Made by a program: the position numbers and the translations under genes. From Gracilibacillus caseinilyticus (GTDB lineage: Bacteria > Bacillota > Bacilli > Bacillales > Amphibacillaceae), in NCBI RefSeq assembly GCF_022919115.1, contig NZ_CP095072.1:4092001-4156000 (forward strand): 64,000 nt of DNA. Reading direction: 5' to 3'. The stretch's first letter is position 1. Every line of letters begins with the position of its first letter. Below are positions 19,269 to 27,594 of this stretch, one piece after another. Under the pieces are notes generated by a model. That model worked only from the letters and a program-made list of their open reading frames with translations. It did not search any database and had not been told where the DNA came from.

Positions 19269-20264
19269 CTATTTCCACGGAGGGGCCTGCTCGGCAAGAA
19301 TCTGAAAATGTTTACAACCTTCGCGCCATAATTGTTCCGCTTCTTCTTTCATTCCTAAATAATACTGACAAGTACTATACCATCTATAGTAGGAAGGATG
19401 GCCTTTTAATTTCGATTTATGCAACATTTTAAATCGAGGAAGTGCTTTATCATATAATCCAATTTGAGTGAAGGTAACGGCAATTCGTAATTTTTGCTGT
19501 TCATGGATTGGATAAATATTCTCCAGCATATTCGTGTAATAGTTACTTTTTTCATTATTTTGTTCCAGTCCATAGAAAATGGCCAAGTTCATCAAACTAA
19601 ACAATGCATCTGGATGATCTTGCAAATATTTCTCTTCCATTTCGATGGCTTCTTTCCGTTCTCCGATAAAAAACAGTGCATAATGATATTCATGTCTTGC
19701 TTGTGAAAACTCTGGAAACAAAGCGATCATTTCTTCTAAAACAGCAATCGCTTCTTCCCACTCTTCACGCTCGAGATGATAAAAGGCCGTTTCCTGGTAC
19801 ATGAGAAGATCGTCTTCTTCGTCCAATGTCCAATCATTATCGTCCTCTTCTTCATCATCGAAATCTAACATCTCCAATAATGTCGCAGCTTCTTCACGGA
19901 ATTCACCGTCAGTTGCTTTTTCTAAATAAAGTTCTGCATATTTGATCGCATCTTGTAAAAGCCCTAAATGCGCGTAATTATTCGCAATTAAATAATAACA
20001 ATCAATATATTCTTCACCTTGCTTGGCTAATACCCTTGTTAATAACTGGTTTGCCAGATGGTAGGAACCAATTTCCGTATAAACGATCGATGTCTGACAT
20101 TGATATAACGGATTGTCCGGTTTTTCTTCCATTGCTTTTTGAAACCATTTTAAGGAGAGGTCAAATTTTTGCTTTTGGTATGCTTCAATACCTTTTGAGA
20201 AATAAAAATCCCCTTCTGGTATGAAAGGTATGATGTTCCCCTCTATTGAATGTGATTTTGACAC
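19269..20264 (-). CDS. yvcD: Tetratricopeptide-repeat protein (YvcD-like)
   Basis: A 331-residue cytosolic protein built of TPR helices, for example DFYFSKGIEAYQKQKFDLS near 19 and ALPRFKMLHKSKLKGHPS near 285. An acidic stretch of Asp and Glu (DDEEEDDNDWTLDEEDD) lies near 135-151. It has no catalytic signature and probably acts as a scaffold. Position next to trxB matches B. subtilis yvcD. The start is GTG 20264 after GGAGGGG. Confidence 0.85.
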   Translation of the reverse strand: MSKSHSIEGNIIPFIPEGDFYFSKGIEAYQKQKFDLSLKWFQKAMEEKPDNPLYQCQTSIVYTEIGSYHLANQLLTRVLAKQGEEYIDCYYLIANNYAHLGLLQDAIKYAELYLEKATDGEFREEAATLLEMLDFDDEEEDDNDWTLDEEDDLLMYQETAFYHLEREEWEEAIAVLEEMIALFPEFSQARHEYHYALFFIGERKEAIEMEEKYLQDHPDALFSLMNLAIFYGLEQNNEKSNYYTNMLENIYPIHEQQKLRIAVTFTQIGLYDKALPRFKMLHKSKLKGHPSYYRWYSTCQYYLGMKEEAEQLWREGCKHFQILAEQAPPWK

Positions 20265-20340
20265 GTGAAAGGTTCCCCTCCTAACTTTACCTGCAAAAAA
20301 TTATAATGATACAGTAAATAAATGGGCTTCTGTTGTTTAA

Positions 20341-20414
20341 AGTGCAAACGTCCGTAATGTTACTTTCTCAAAAAGCTCGAGGTTTGCTATCGTATATTAC
20401 GGACGATTAGCACT
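20341..20414. repeat. Long imperfect inverted repeat in the divergent yvcD-panE gap
   Basis: AGTGC-AAA-CGTCCGTAAT on the left matches ATTACGGACG-ATTA-GCACT on the right, giving 15 paired bases interrupted by one small internal loop and a 37-base loop. There is no T run on either side, so it is not a normal terminator. It may be a short mobile element or an operator shared by both genes. Confidence 0.55.
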
Positions 20415-20543
20415 ATGATAAAATTCGATGACTAATGCATTATAACATAATTTGCAAACAATGAAAGTACCTTTTTTTATGACAGATCTTTTGGTCAGGC
20501 TGCAATGGTGTAGTAAGATAAAAATAACGAGGAGGAGATAGTC

Positions 20544-21452
20544 ATGAATATTGCCATAATCGGCGCTGGCGCATTGGGCAGTTATTTCGGTGTCCGCTGG
20601 CTACGGGCAGGTGCTAATGTCCAGTTTATCGTACGCGAAAAGAGAGCAAAGCAATTACACGAGCAGGGGCTTGCGTTACATAGTGTTAAAGGTGATGATC
20701 AGATCCAATCACCTTCTATTATTACCAATCCGAAAGATGCAGTCGAAGCCGATGTTATTGTGATTGCTGTTAAAGGATATCATCTCGATGCTGTGATCCA
20801 CACATTGAAGGCCTTAGCAGGACCTAACACTTTCTTATTACCAATCATGAATGGTGTTGCACATTATCAGACATTAGCAGACCATTTCGGAGAAAATAAA
20901 GTACTAGGTGGTTTAGCTAACATCATAGCTACTCTGGACGAACATGGCCATGTGAAACATACAAGCGAGATTCACGAAGTCTGGTTCGGCGCCTTACATC
21001 ATAGTCAACAACAGATCTGTGAACAACTGGCAGAACTTTCTCAGAAAGCAAATATGCGTGCAACATACAGCGAAAAAATTTCAACAGACATCTGGTATAA
21101 GTATATGTTTATTACTGCTTTTTCGGGAATTACCACCGTAAGCGAGTTGGAAATCGGACCAATTCTCAAGCATCAGGCAACGAGAGATGTACTGGACAAG
21201 CTGTTTCAAGAAATGCAACAAATTGCAAATGCTGAGAAGGTCGATTTAACAGAGCGAAGAATCGAGAAAGCCTGGTCAACCATTCAACAACTTCCTGAAC
21301 ATGCAACTTCGTCTATGCATCAGGATTATCGTAAAGGATTGCCGCTCGAGTTAGAACATTTACACGGTGCTGCGATCGCCATCGCGAAGAAACATCAACT
21401 GGAAGTACCTGTTATTCAAACTATTTATGGTATTATCAAAGCAAAAAGCTGA
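20544..21452 (+). CDS. panE: 2-dehydropantoate 2-reductase (ketopantoate reductase family)
   Basis: NADPH-dependent reduction of ketopantoate to pantoate for CoA synthesis. The 302-residue protein starts IAIIGAGALGSYFG (cofactor motif), has IAVKGYHL near residue 75 and the catalytic lysine segment STDIWYKYMFITAF near 188, with a PLELEHLHG motif near 273. It follows a strong GGAGGAG and is alone on the plus strand, converging on yvoF. Bacillaceae often hold two paralogues, so the pantothenate role is likely but not certain. Confidence 0.85.
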   Translation: MNIAIIGAGALGSYFGVRWLRAGANVQFIVREKRAKQLHEQGLALHSVKGDDQIQSPSIITNPKDAVEADVIVIAVKGYHLDAVIHTLKALAGPNTFLLPIMNGVAHYQTLADHFGENKVLGGLANIIATLDEHGHVKHTSEIHEVWFGALHHSQQQICEQLAELSQKANMRATYSEKISTDIWYKYMFITAFSGITTVSELEIGPILKHQATRDVLDKLFQEMQQIANAEKVDLTERRIEKAWSTIQQLPEHATSSMHQDYRKGLPLELEHLHGAAIAIAKKHQLEVPVIQTIYGIIKAKS

Positions 21453-21472
21453 TGATTTATTCATCAGCTTTT
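21443..21472. terminator. Bidirectional terminator between panE and yvoF
   Basis: AAAAAGCTGATGA/TCATCAGCTTTT with a 4-base loop, overlapping both stop codons. Confidence 0.9.
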
Positions 21473-21993
21473 GCCATAAGAGGGTCATTTAATTCGCGCT
21501 CTTGCATTTGTTCTCTGTCATAAACTAAGCGCATTGGATTTCCTGCAACAAATGTGCCTGCTTCGACATCCTTATAGACAACCGTACCAGCAGCCACGAC
21601 TGCCCCATCGCCAATTGTAACCCCTGGTAAGATCGTACAATTGGCACCAATCATGACCTCGTCACCTATCGTAACATCACCAATCCGGTATTCCTTAATT
21701 AGATACTCGTGCGCAAGAATCGTCGTATTATATCCGATTACCGAATTCGTACCAATTTTAATTTTTTCAGGAAAAAAGATATCCAGCATAACCATTAAGC
21801 CGAAAGCTGTCTGGTTGCCTACTTTCATATTTAGAAACGTACGGTATAAGCTGTTTTTCACTTGCAAGAGAGGTGTATACCTCGCAAGCTGTATGACAAC
21901 AAAATTTCGAATCACCTTCCAAAATGGGACGGTCTGATAAACATGCCACAAACTATTTGGGCCATGAACACGATACCGTTCAGTCTTCCGCAT
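21457..21993 (-). CDS. yvoF: Hexapeptide-repeat acetyltransferase (YvoF-like)
   Basis: A 178-residue left-handed beta-helix acyltransferase. Imperfect hexapeptides run from IKIGTNSVIGYNTTI near 75 to VVAAGTVVYKDVEAGTFVAGNP near 132-152 (quoted in parts), as in maltose O-acetyltransferases. Substrate unknown. It starts two bases after the ppaX stop (TAATCATG). Together with ppaX, lgt and hprK this is the B. subtilis hprK-lgt-yvoD-ppaX-yvoF operon without yvoD. Confidence 0.9.
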   Translation of the reverse strand: MRKTERYRVHGPNSLWHVYQTVPFWKVIRNFVVIQLARYTPLLQVKNSLYRTFLNMKVGNQTAFGLMVMLDIFFPEKIKIGTNSVIGYNTTILAHEYLIKEYRIGDVTIGDEVMIGANCTILPGVTIGDGAVVAAGTVVYKDVEAGTFVAGNPMRLVYDREQMQERELNDPLMAKADE

Positions 21994-21995
21994 GA

Positions 21996-22637
21996 TTACT
22001 CCACTCCAACAATGTTCAGTAAATCGCTCATTTCTTCTAACATATAGTCTGGATCATGTGCTTCTAATATTTTTCTGCCTTTGATTGTCCAAGCTACTCC
22101 TGCCGTCTGTACTCCAGCATTGTGACCTGCTTCGATGTCATGATAATTATCGCCCACCATCATCGTTGTCATTGGATTTGCTTTCAGCTGGTCAATTGCC
22201 GTAAGGATTGGCTCTGGATGCGGCTTGGCATTCTCCACATCATCCAACCCAATTAATACTTCAAATAATTGATCCATTCCGGTCATCTTCAAGCCTAATT
22301 TCGCAGTGTCATTCAGCTTCGTAGTCACAATACCCAACTGAAACCCTGCTTCTTTCAGCTTTTGGATTGTTTCCACAACCGTCGGATAAGCTTCTACATA
22401 TTTATCGTGGTTTGCTAAGTTATGCTCACGATAAGTCGCCATCAATTCTTCGACTTTGTCCGCATTTACTTTTTTCAAACTGTCCACCAACGGCGGACCG
22501 ATAAAGTCAAGAATCTCTTCTCTTGTATACGGACGATCCCCGAATTTCTCAATCGTATGAGCGAAAGAAGCAATAATTAATTCATTCGTATTAATTAATG
22601 TTCCATCTAAATCAAATAAAATCGTTTCAATCTTCAT
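21996..22637 (-). CDS. ppaX: Pyrophosphatase PpaX
   Basis: HAD-superfamily hydrolase of 213 residues with motif I FDLDGTLIN at 8-16, a threonine motif II GIVTTKLND near 102 and motif III/IV MMVGDNYHDIEAG near 160. In B. subtilis PpaX hydrolyses the pyrophosphate released when HprK phosphorolyses Ser46-P HPr. Linkage to hprK through lgt supports that assignment over a general phosphoglycolate phosphatase. Confidence 0.92.
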   Translation of the reverse strand: MKIETILFDLDGTLINTNELIIASFAHTIEKFGDRPYTREEILDFIGPPLVDSLKKVNADKVEELMATYREHNLANHDKYVEAYPTVVETIQKLKEAGFQLGIVTTKLNDTAKLGLKMTGMDQLFEVLIGLDDVENAKPHPEPILTAIDQLKANPMTTMMVGDNYHDIEAGHNAGVQTAGVAWTIKGRKILEAHDPDYMLEEMSDLLNIVGVE

Positions 22638-22674
22638 TTTTTACCTCCAAGTGCTGTCAAAAAGAGCTGTGTAA

Positions 22675-23517
22675 TTATTTCTTATGTTGTGTGATTTTTT
22701 TACCTTGATACGTTCGGTCTGCTAAACCTTTTTTACGACGATAGAACATAATAACCAGTGAACCAATTATTAATAGTACCGAAATAAATTGTGCAGTGCG
22801 CAATTCACCAACAATGTACAAGCTGTCTGTACGCATTCCTTCGATGAAATAACGGCCAATTGAATACCAGATCACGTAGGTTAAGAACATTTCTCCGCGA
22901 CGTAACGGATATTTCCGTAAGATTAATAACAGGATAAATCCTGCAATGTTCCAGACGGATTCATATAAAAAAGTAGGATGATACATCGTACCTTCAATAC
23001 ACATCTGATTCATAATGAAATCTGGTAAGTATTGATGAAAATTCTGATATGTAGCCTCGGAAATTGGACCGCCATGTGCTTCCTGATTCATGAAATTTCC
23101 CCATCGGCCAATAGCCTGCCCAAGGATAATACTCGGTGCTGCAATATCTGCGATTTGCCAGAACGATAGGTTTTTAACTCGTGTAAAAATGATCGCAGTT
23201 AAGACGGAACCAATTAATGCACCGTGAATCGCAATTCCACCTTCCCAGACGGCAAAAACTTTCCACCATGCATCATTTACATAGCGATCCCATTCAAAAA
23301 TAACATAATATGCCCGTGCACAAATAATGGCAATCGGGATTGCAAATACTACTAAATCAACAATATAGTCCTTTTTCACACCTAATCTATCTGCTTCCAT
23401 CGTCGCAATCCACAAGCCTAGAAAGGCGCCGGATGCGATGATAACACCATACCAATAAATCGATAATGGCCCTAATTGTAAAAAGATAGGATCAAGCGCA
23501 GGAGCTTCACATGCCAA
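22675..23517 (-). CDS. lgt: Prolipoprotein diacylglyceryl transferase
   Basis: Integral membrane enzyme that moves a diacylglyceryl group from phosphatidylglycerol to the lipobox cysteine of prolipoproteins. The 280-residue protein has seven hydrophobic segments and the Lgt signature [15 protein letters not shown] near 138-152, including Arg and Asn-His contacts, plus an HPTFLYES motif near 190. Translation appears to start at TTG 23517 after GGAGGAGATTAA. It lies between hprK and ppaX. Confidence 0.96.
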   Translation of the reverse strand: MACEAPALDPIFLQLGPLSIYWYGVIIASGAFLGLWIATMEADRLGVKKDYIVDLVVFAIPIAIICARAYYVIFEWDRYVNDAWWKVFAVWEGGIAIHGALIGSVLTAIIFTRVKNLSFWQIADIAAPSIILGQAIGRWGNFMNQEAHGGPISEATYQNFHQYLPDFIMNQMCIEGTMYHPTFLYESVWNIAGFILLLILRKYPLRRGEMFLTYVIWYSIGRYFIEGMRTDSLYIVGELRTAQFISVLLIIGSLVIMFYRRKKGLADRTYQGKKITQHKK

Positions 23518-23540
23518 AATTAATCTCCTCCGTTCTTTGA

Positions 23541-24506
23541 TTAATAATCCATATCAATATCTGTTTCAAATTCAGACTCTTCCTGTCCACCATTTTGGAT
23601 CATTTTAGACAATCGTTGTGAGAATTCTTCTGCTGCATTAACACCCATTCGTTTCAAACGGAAATTCATCGCAGCCACTTCTATAATAACAGCAAGGTTA
23701 CGACCAGGTCGAACAGGAAGTGTTGCTTTCGGAATTTTAACGTCGATGATTTTCATCGTCTCCTCTTCAAGCCCTAATCGATCATACTGTTTCTTTTGAT
23801 CCCATGTTTCTAAATTAATGACTAATGAAATTTTCTTGTGAGAACGTACAGAACCCGCTCCAAACAGAGTCATCACGTTAATAATTCCTAATCCACGAAT
23901 CTCGAGTAAATGTTCGATTAATGGAGGGGACGAACCAATTAAGCGGTCATAGTCCTCCTGACGAATTTCGACACTATCATCTGCTACCAGGCGGTGACCT
24001 CTTTTCACCAGTTCCAGTGCTGTTTCACTTTTACCGACACCTGATTGACCGGTGATTAATACACCTATCCCATAAATATCTACCAACACACCATGCACAG
24101 CAGTGAAAGGAGCAAATTTCGCTTCTAGGAAATTAGTAATTCTGCTAATAACACGTGTTGTTTTGTACGGTGAGCGCATTAATGGCACGCCGGAATCTTC
24201 ACATGCCTCTACTAATTCCTCTGGCACTTCCATATCTCTCGTCACTACAATTCCTGGTGTAATGTCCGTACATAAACGGTAGGAACGATCTTTTTTCTCT
24301 TCCAAGGTTAATTCGGAAAAATATGATAGCTCTGTTTTACCCAAAAGCTGCAAACGATCTTTCGGATAGTATTTGAAATATCCAGTTAACTCTATACCCG
24401 GACGCGAGACTTCACTCATAAATATTTCTCTGTGAATTCCTTCTTTCCCTGCAATCAGCTCGATTTTAAAGCGGTCAAGCAAATCCTGCGTACGAACTTT
24501 AGCCAT
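23541..24506 (-). CDS. hprK: HPr kinase/phosphorylase
   Basis: Bifunctional enzyme that phosphorylates Ser46 of HPr and Crh with ATP and removes the phosphate by phosphorolysis. It is the central switch of carbon catabolite repression. The 321-residue protein has His138 in AVHGVL, the P-loop GQSGVGKS at 153-160 and the signature [11 protein letters not shown] near 208. ATG 24506 follows AGGGGGG; an in-frame upstream start would add 14 residues absent from the family. First gene of hprK-lgt-ppaX-yvoF. Confidence 0.96.
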   Translation of the reverse strand: MAKVRTQDLLDRFKIELIAGKEGIHREIFMSEVSRPGIELTGYFKYYPKDRLQLLGKTELSYFSELTLEEKKDRSYRLCTDITPGIVVTRDMEVPEELVEACEDSGVPLMRSPYKTTRVISRITNFLEAKFAPFTAVHGVLVDIYGIGVLITGQSGVGKSETALELVKRGHRLVADDSVEIRQEDYDRLIGSSPPLIEHLLEIRGLGIINVMTLFGAGSVRSHKKISLVINLETWDQKKQYDRLGLEEETMKIIDVKIPKATLPVRPGRNLAVIIEVAAMNFRLKRMGVNAAEEFSQRLSKMIQNGGQEESEFETDIDMDY

Positions 24507-24693
24507 TTTTATAGCCCCCCTGTTTCTGAAAAAATCCCTTTTTTCCATTCTCCACTTTTGTATATCTTGCTGTAACTATTGTAGCACTTTTTGAAAAAGA
24601 TAGTACAGATTAGAATGAAAAAATTAACCGGATTAGAAAAACGAAAAATCCTATTCTTACGGTTCTATCTAACTTAAATATGTGTACACAGGC

Positions 24694-24857
24694 ACCTTAA
24701 AATACGGATTATATTTACTAAAGTAGAGGTTATTTTAAAATATTGTCAGTAGTATGATACCTTCTACGAACCACTTGTCTCTGCCTGCAAGTATTGTTTC
24801 AAAGCGTGCTTCCTCGGCACAAGCCAGACAGTTACACTTTACATAATTATTATAAGA
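24694..24857. repeat. Palindromic repeat, short copy directly abutting a longer one
   Basis: The ends AATACGGATTATATTTACTAAAGTAG (seen in pieces AATACGGATTATA and TACTAAAGTAG) and CACTTTACATAATTATTATAAG are inverted copies. The interior keeps only AGTAGTATGATACC and GTGCTTCCTCGGCACAAG of the family. Confidence 0.65.
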
Positions 24858-25313
24858 GCTTCTTTTAATACGGATTATGTAAAGTAGCAGCTTAGTGTTT
24901 ATCTTGAAATGATTCATGTGCTGGGATACCGCTCCGGCCAACCACTTCGCGCCCTGCGGGGCACGGCTGAAGCTAACTTTGTGAAGAAAGGCACTTCACA
25001 AAGTGGATCTTCAGCACCTGCACGTCCCGCGGGAGTCTACGTGGTTGGCCTACGCTAGGATGTTTGCTCTACACCAGACGTGACAGGAAGGATATAGAGC
25101 TATCCATTTTAATGACTTTTAATGCCTAGCACCAATGCTTTTAGCTATTTTCAAGCTTTGTAGCACTTCACCTAAGCGTAGGAAATATGCGGAGACTCCC
25201 GTGCCCACAGGACGCGGAGCATATTTCCGGAGCATTGCTACGCACATAAAATATATCAAAATGGACACATAATAATACAGCTCCACTTTACATAATCCGT
25301 ATTATAGGAAGCT
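24858..25313. repeat. Palindromic repeat, full composite copy
   Basis: Terminal repeats TTTTAATACGGATTATGTAAAG (left) and CTTTACATAATCCGTATTATAG (right) enclose two long hairpin modules. Module 1 has CCAACCACTTCGCG against CTACGTGGTTGG, with an inner arm ACTTTGTGAAG/CTTCACAAAGT. Module 2 has GTAGGAAATATGCGGAG against GGAGCATATTTCCGGAG. No protein is encoded. Confidence 0.8.
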
Positions 25314-25383
25314 AATTTTATTTTTTTAAAGCTTGATTTACTTCTGTCATTCATCTTAATGACAATGATTATATATTTTCTAT

Positions 25384-25414
25384 AAAAAAACCGCTATGGA
25401 ATACACAGCGGTTT
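25384..25414 (-). terminator. Terminator of yvlCD
   Basis: Minus strand AACCGCT/AGCGGTT hairpin with a seven-base T run at the end of the phage-holin-like gene. Confidence 0.85.
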
Positions 25415-25754
25415 AATCTTTCACTATTTTGTTGATAAAGAAATTCATGATTGAAAATAAAATGGCTGCGATTAGGGCCATGGCGAAGCCATCAATCACG
25501 AAATTGTCACCTAGCAGTGCTTGAGTAAACCATAGCGTGATAGCGTTGATGACAAATAAGAACAATCCTAGTGTAACAATTGTTATTGGTAATGTTAATA
25601 CGACGAGAATCGGTCTAACAATCGCATTTAAAACCGCCAGTATCACACTTGCCAATAAAGCTATGGCAAACCCGTCAATCGTAAAGCTATCAAAAAGATA
25701 ATCAATTAACATCAGTGCCAGCGCGTTGAATACGAGTGATAATATCCAACGCAT
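25413..25754 (-). CDS. yvlD: YvlD-like four-helix membrane protein (phage holin family 4)
   Basis: A 113-residue protein with four hydrophobic segments and the family pattern LLASVILAVLNAIVRPILVVLTLPITI near 32-58 (read as ILAVLNAIVRPIL then LTLPITIVTLG). The name phage holin is historical; members are ordinary chromosomal membrane proteins of unknown function, often beside PspC genes. It overlaps the upstream PspC gene by one base, so the two are co-translated. Same order as B. subtilis yvlC-yvlD next to hprK. Confidence 0.88.
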   Translation of the reverse strand: MRWILSLVFNALALMLIDYLFDSFTIDGFAIALLASVILAVLNAIVRPILVVLTLPITIVTLGLFLFVINAITLWFTQALLGDNFVIDGFAMALIAAILFSIMNFFINKIVKD

Positions 25755-25957
25755 TATGGCTGCTCACTTTTTTTGGGAATAATCAGGGCAGCAGCTATAT
25801 ATAAAATCGTTAGCGGGATACCTGCTGTAAAGATTAATAATACGATATAAATTAAGCGTAATATCGTCGCATCTAAATTCGTTATTTCTGCAATACCACC
25901 GAGGACTCCGGCAAGCATACTATTTGATTCAGAACGATATAGTTTACGTGGTTCCAT
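25754..25957 (-). CDS. yvlC: PspC-domain membrane protein (YvlC-like)
   Basis: A 67-residue protein with the PspC signature KLYRSESNSMLAGVLGGIAE at 4-23 followed by a long hydrophobic segment (about 33-60) and a basic end. PspC proteins take part in envelope-stress sensing. In B. subtilis the yvlABCD genes respond to the LiaRS/cell-wall stress system, which is known of the family and not shown here. ATG 25957 follows GGAGG. Confidence 0.87.
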   Translation of the reverse strand: MEPRKLYRSESNSMLAGVLGGIAEITNLDATILRLIYIVLLIFTAGIPLTILYIAAALIIPKKSEQP

Positions 25958-26034
25958 TTTCAGCCTCCTATCATGACTGTAATCTCCTAACTATATTTCC
26001 ACAATCAAAGGAGATTAAACATCATGGCACTTGC

Positions 26035-26691
26035 TCAATATTTCCAAGTATAGAAAGATTCCATGCCTAACCATTGTTTGGCTGCAGCCATGATATCTTC
26101 TTCTTGATTTTTCACTGTTGCTAGCATACCATCTGCTTGTGATTTGTGTGCCTGAATCGTGTCAAATTTTTTCTCAAAAACATCCGATACATCATTCACC
26201 ACATCAGGCTCCCCTAGCTCTATAGTATGCGTTCGGCTGATCGCTTGTGCCCATACGACAGGTCGTTCTTGTGCCGGGATCATTTCAACAGCTCGAATAG
26301 CGGCAGCACCAAACGCATCATGGTCTGGATGAACCGCGTGACCAGGATAATGGGTAATGACTAGCGATGGTTTAATTTCTTCTAAATATGTGTATAAATG
26401 TTGAGCTACTTCTTCTGTCGATTCAAACTCCAACGTTTTATCGCGATAGCCTAACATTTCAAGGTTTATATCTAACACTTTACAAGCTTTGATTAATTCT
26501 TCTTTACGGATTTCTGGTAATGTTTCCCGATTGGCAAAGGTAGGGTTTCCCATGTTTCGCCCCATTTCTCCTAGAGTGCCACAAAAGTACGTAACCGGAA
26601 TTCCTTTTTGACGGAAGGTTGTAATCGTACCGGAAGCACCAAATGCCTCATCATCAGGATGTGGATATATGACAACTACGTGTTCTGACAC
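26035..26691 (-). CDS. bshB2: Bacillithiol biosynthesis deacetylase BshB2
   Basis: Zinc-dependent LmbE-family amidase of 218 residues that deacetylates GlcNAc-malate to GlcN-malate in bacillithiol synthesis. Metal ligands appear in YPHPDDEA (residues 9-16) and HAVHPDHDA near 116. Length and sequence are those of B. subtilis YojG (BshB2). The start is GTG 26691 after GGAGGAATTACT. The yojF gene precedes it, as in B. subtilis. Confidence 0.93.
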   Translation of the reverse strand: MSEHVVVIYPHPDDEAFGASGTITTFRQKGIPVTYFCGTLGEMGRNMGNPTFANRETLPEIRKEELIKACKVLDINLEMLGYRDKTLEFESTEEVAQHLYTYLEEIKPSLVITHYPGHAVHPDHDAFGAAAIRAVEMIPAQERPVVWAQAISRTHTIELGEPDVVNDVSDVFEKKFDTIQAHKSQADGMLATVKNQEEDIMAAAKQWLGMESFYTWKY

Positions 26692-26706
26692 AGTAATTCC
26701 TCCTTC

Positions 26707-27060
26707 TTAATAATGGAATGGTGTTTCACTGATCTGCAGTGACACCATCAATCTTCCTTCGCGATCATGACCCGCCATTAACAGCTGATTTTGGTCATTT
26801 ATTTCGAATTGATTGACACCCTCTGCATAGATCCAGCCAATATCTAATTTCAGCCCAACACGATATGTAGCAACAGCTCCAACTACTTTCCCTCGCTGAT
26901 ACTTTACCTTCGCATTACGAATAAACGCTCCTACATTGTAGGCATCCTCGTTAAAGTGACTGGCATATGCACCATTTGTTGTTTCTAAATGGACATATAC
27001 GTCTTTATTTGCACGATCATCAATATGTTTTTGCAACTGATTTATTTCAATTGGTTCCAT
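26707..27060 (-). CDS. yojF: YojF-family protein (DUF1806)
   Basis: A 117-residue soluble protein of unknown function that is almost always paired with bshB2. Recognisable segments are DVYVHLETTNGAYASH near 25 and GWIYAEGVNQFEI near 75. ATG 27060 is preferred: AAAGGAGG lies before it, whereas the upstream in-frame ATG at 27090 has no ribosome binding site. Co-transcription with bshB2 (15-base gap) suggests a role in bacillithiol formation, without a known reaction. Confidence 0.88.
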   Translation of the reverse strand: MEPIEINQLQKHIDDRANKDVYVHLETTNGAYASHFNEDAYNVGAFIRNAKVKYQRGKVVGAVATYRVGLKLDIGWIYAEGVNQFEINDQNQLLMAGHDREGRLMVSLQISETPFHY

Positions 27061-27208
27061 AAGATATGGCAGCCTCCTCTTTCCTTGCATTCTTTACCCA
27101 TTTTAGCATAGATAGATTATAAGTTCTTGTGAGAGGTACTGAGTGCTTCTTTATCATAGTTCATCTCAACAAGGTATTTTGTACCGCTTGGAATAAAAAT
27201 GAGATGTT

Positions 27209-27330
27209 TAGTGGTTGTTCCTAACTAACGTAAGTACATACAACTTTCTTAAATGGATTATGTAAAGTAGTCATGTGCTCATTTTGAAAAATTTAGTGTG
27301 CTAGAATTTTCGGAGCTTTGCTAAGCATTT
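27209..27330. repeat. Truncated palindromic repeat
   Basis: CCTAACTAACGTAAG followed by the end GGATTATGTAAAGTAG and the segment GGAGCTTTGCTAAGC are family sequences. The palindromic modules and other end are lost. It lies next to a probable intron remnant. Confidence 0.6.
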
Positions 27331-27384
27331 AAAACATATCAACGAGTGCCGAGCTTTTTTTATACCTCCTGTAGAGTAGAAAAC

Positions 27385-27563
27385 AGGAATTGGATATTAT
27401 CCTTTGTCCTCGGGTTTCAGGGTGTTCCACTTTGCTAAGCCTGATAAATTGCTCGCATTCTTGATTGAGTTACTTTGTCACGTGGCCTCAACCTTAGGAT
27501 TCCTCCACCAGTTGCTCGGATTGGACTTTCACCAATTAGCAATTAACGGTTTGCTGGGCACGC
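27385..27563 (-). mobile_element. Probable 5' remnant of a group IIC intron
   Basis: On the minus strand, directly behind the uvrA terminator, the sequence starts GCGTGCCCAGCAAACCG, close to the GTGTGCCCGGC 5' end of the Oceanobacillus group IIC intron. It continues with TTGGTGAAAGTCCAATCC, CAACTGGTGGAGGAATCC and GAAACCCGAGGACAAAG, which look like domain I helices. No reverse transcriptase, domain V or 3' end is present. Group IIC introns typically insert just after intrinsic terminators, which is exactly the position here. Identification is from memory of intron 5' ends. Confidence 0.5.
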
Positions 27564-27566
27564 AAC

Positions 27567-27590
27567 AAAAGCTGCCCCTGAGGACAGCTT
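27567..27590 (-). terminator. uvrA terminator
   Basis: Minus strand AAGCTGTCC/GGGGCAGCTT hairpin (one G-U pair) followed by TTTTG. Confidence 0.8.
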
Positions 27591-27594
27591 ATTA

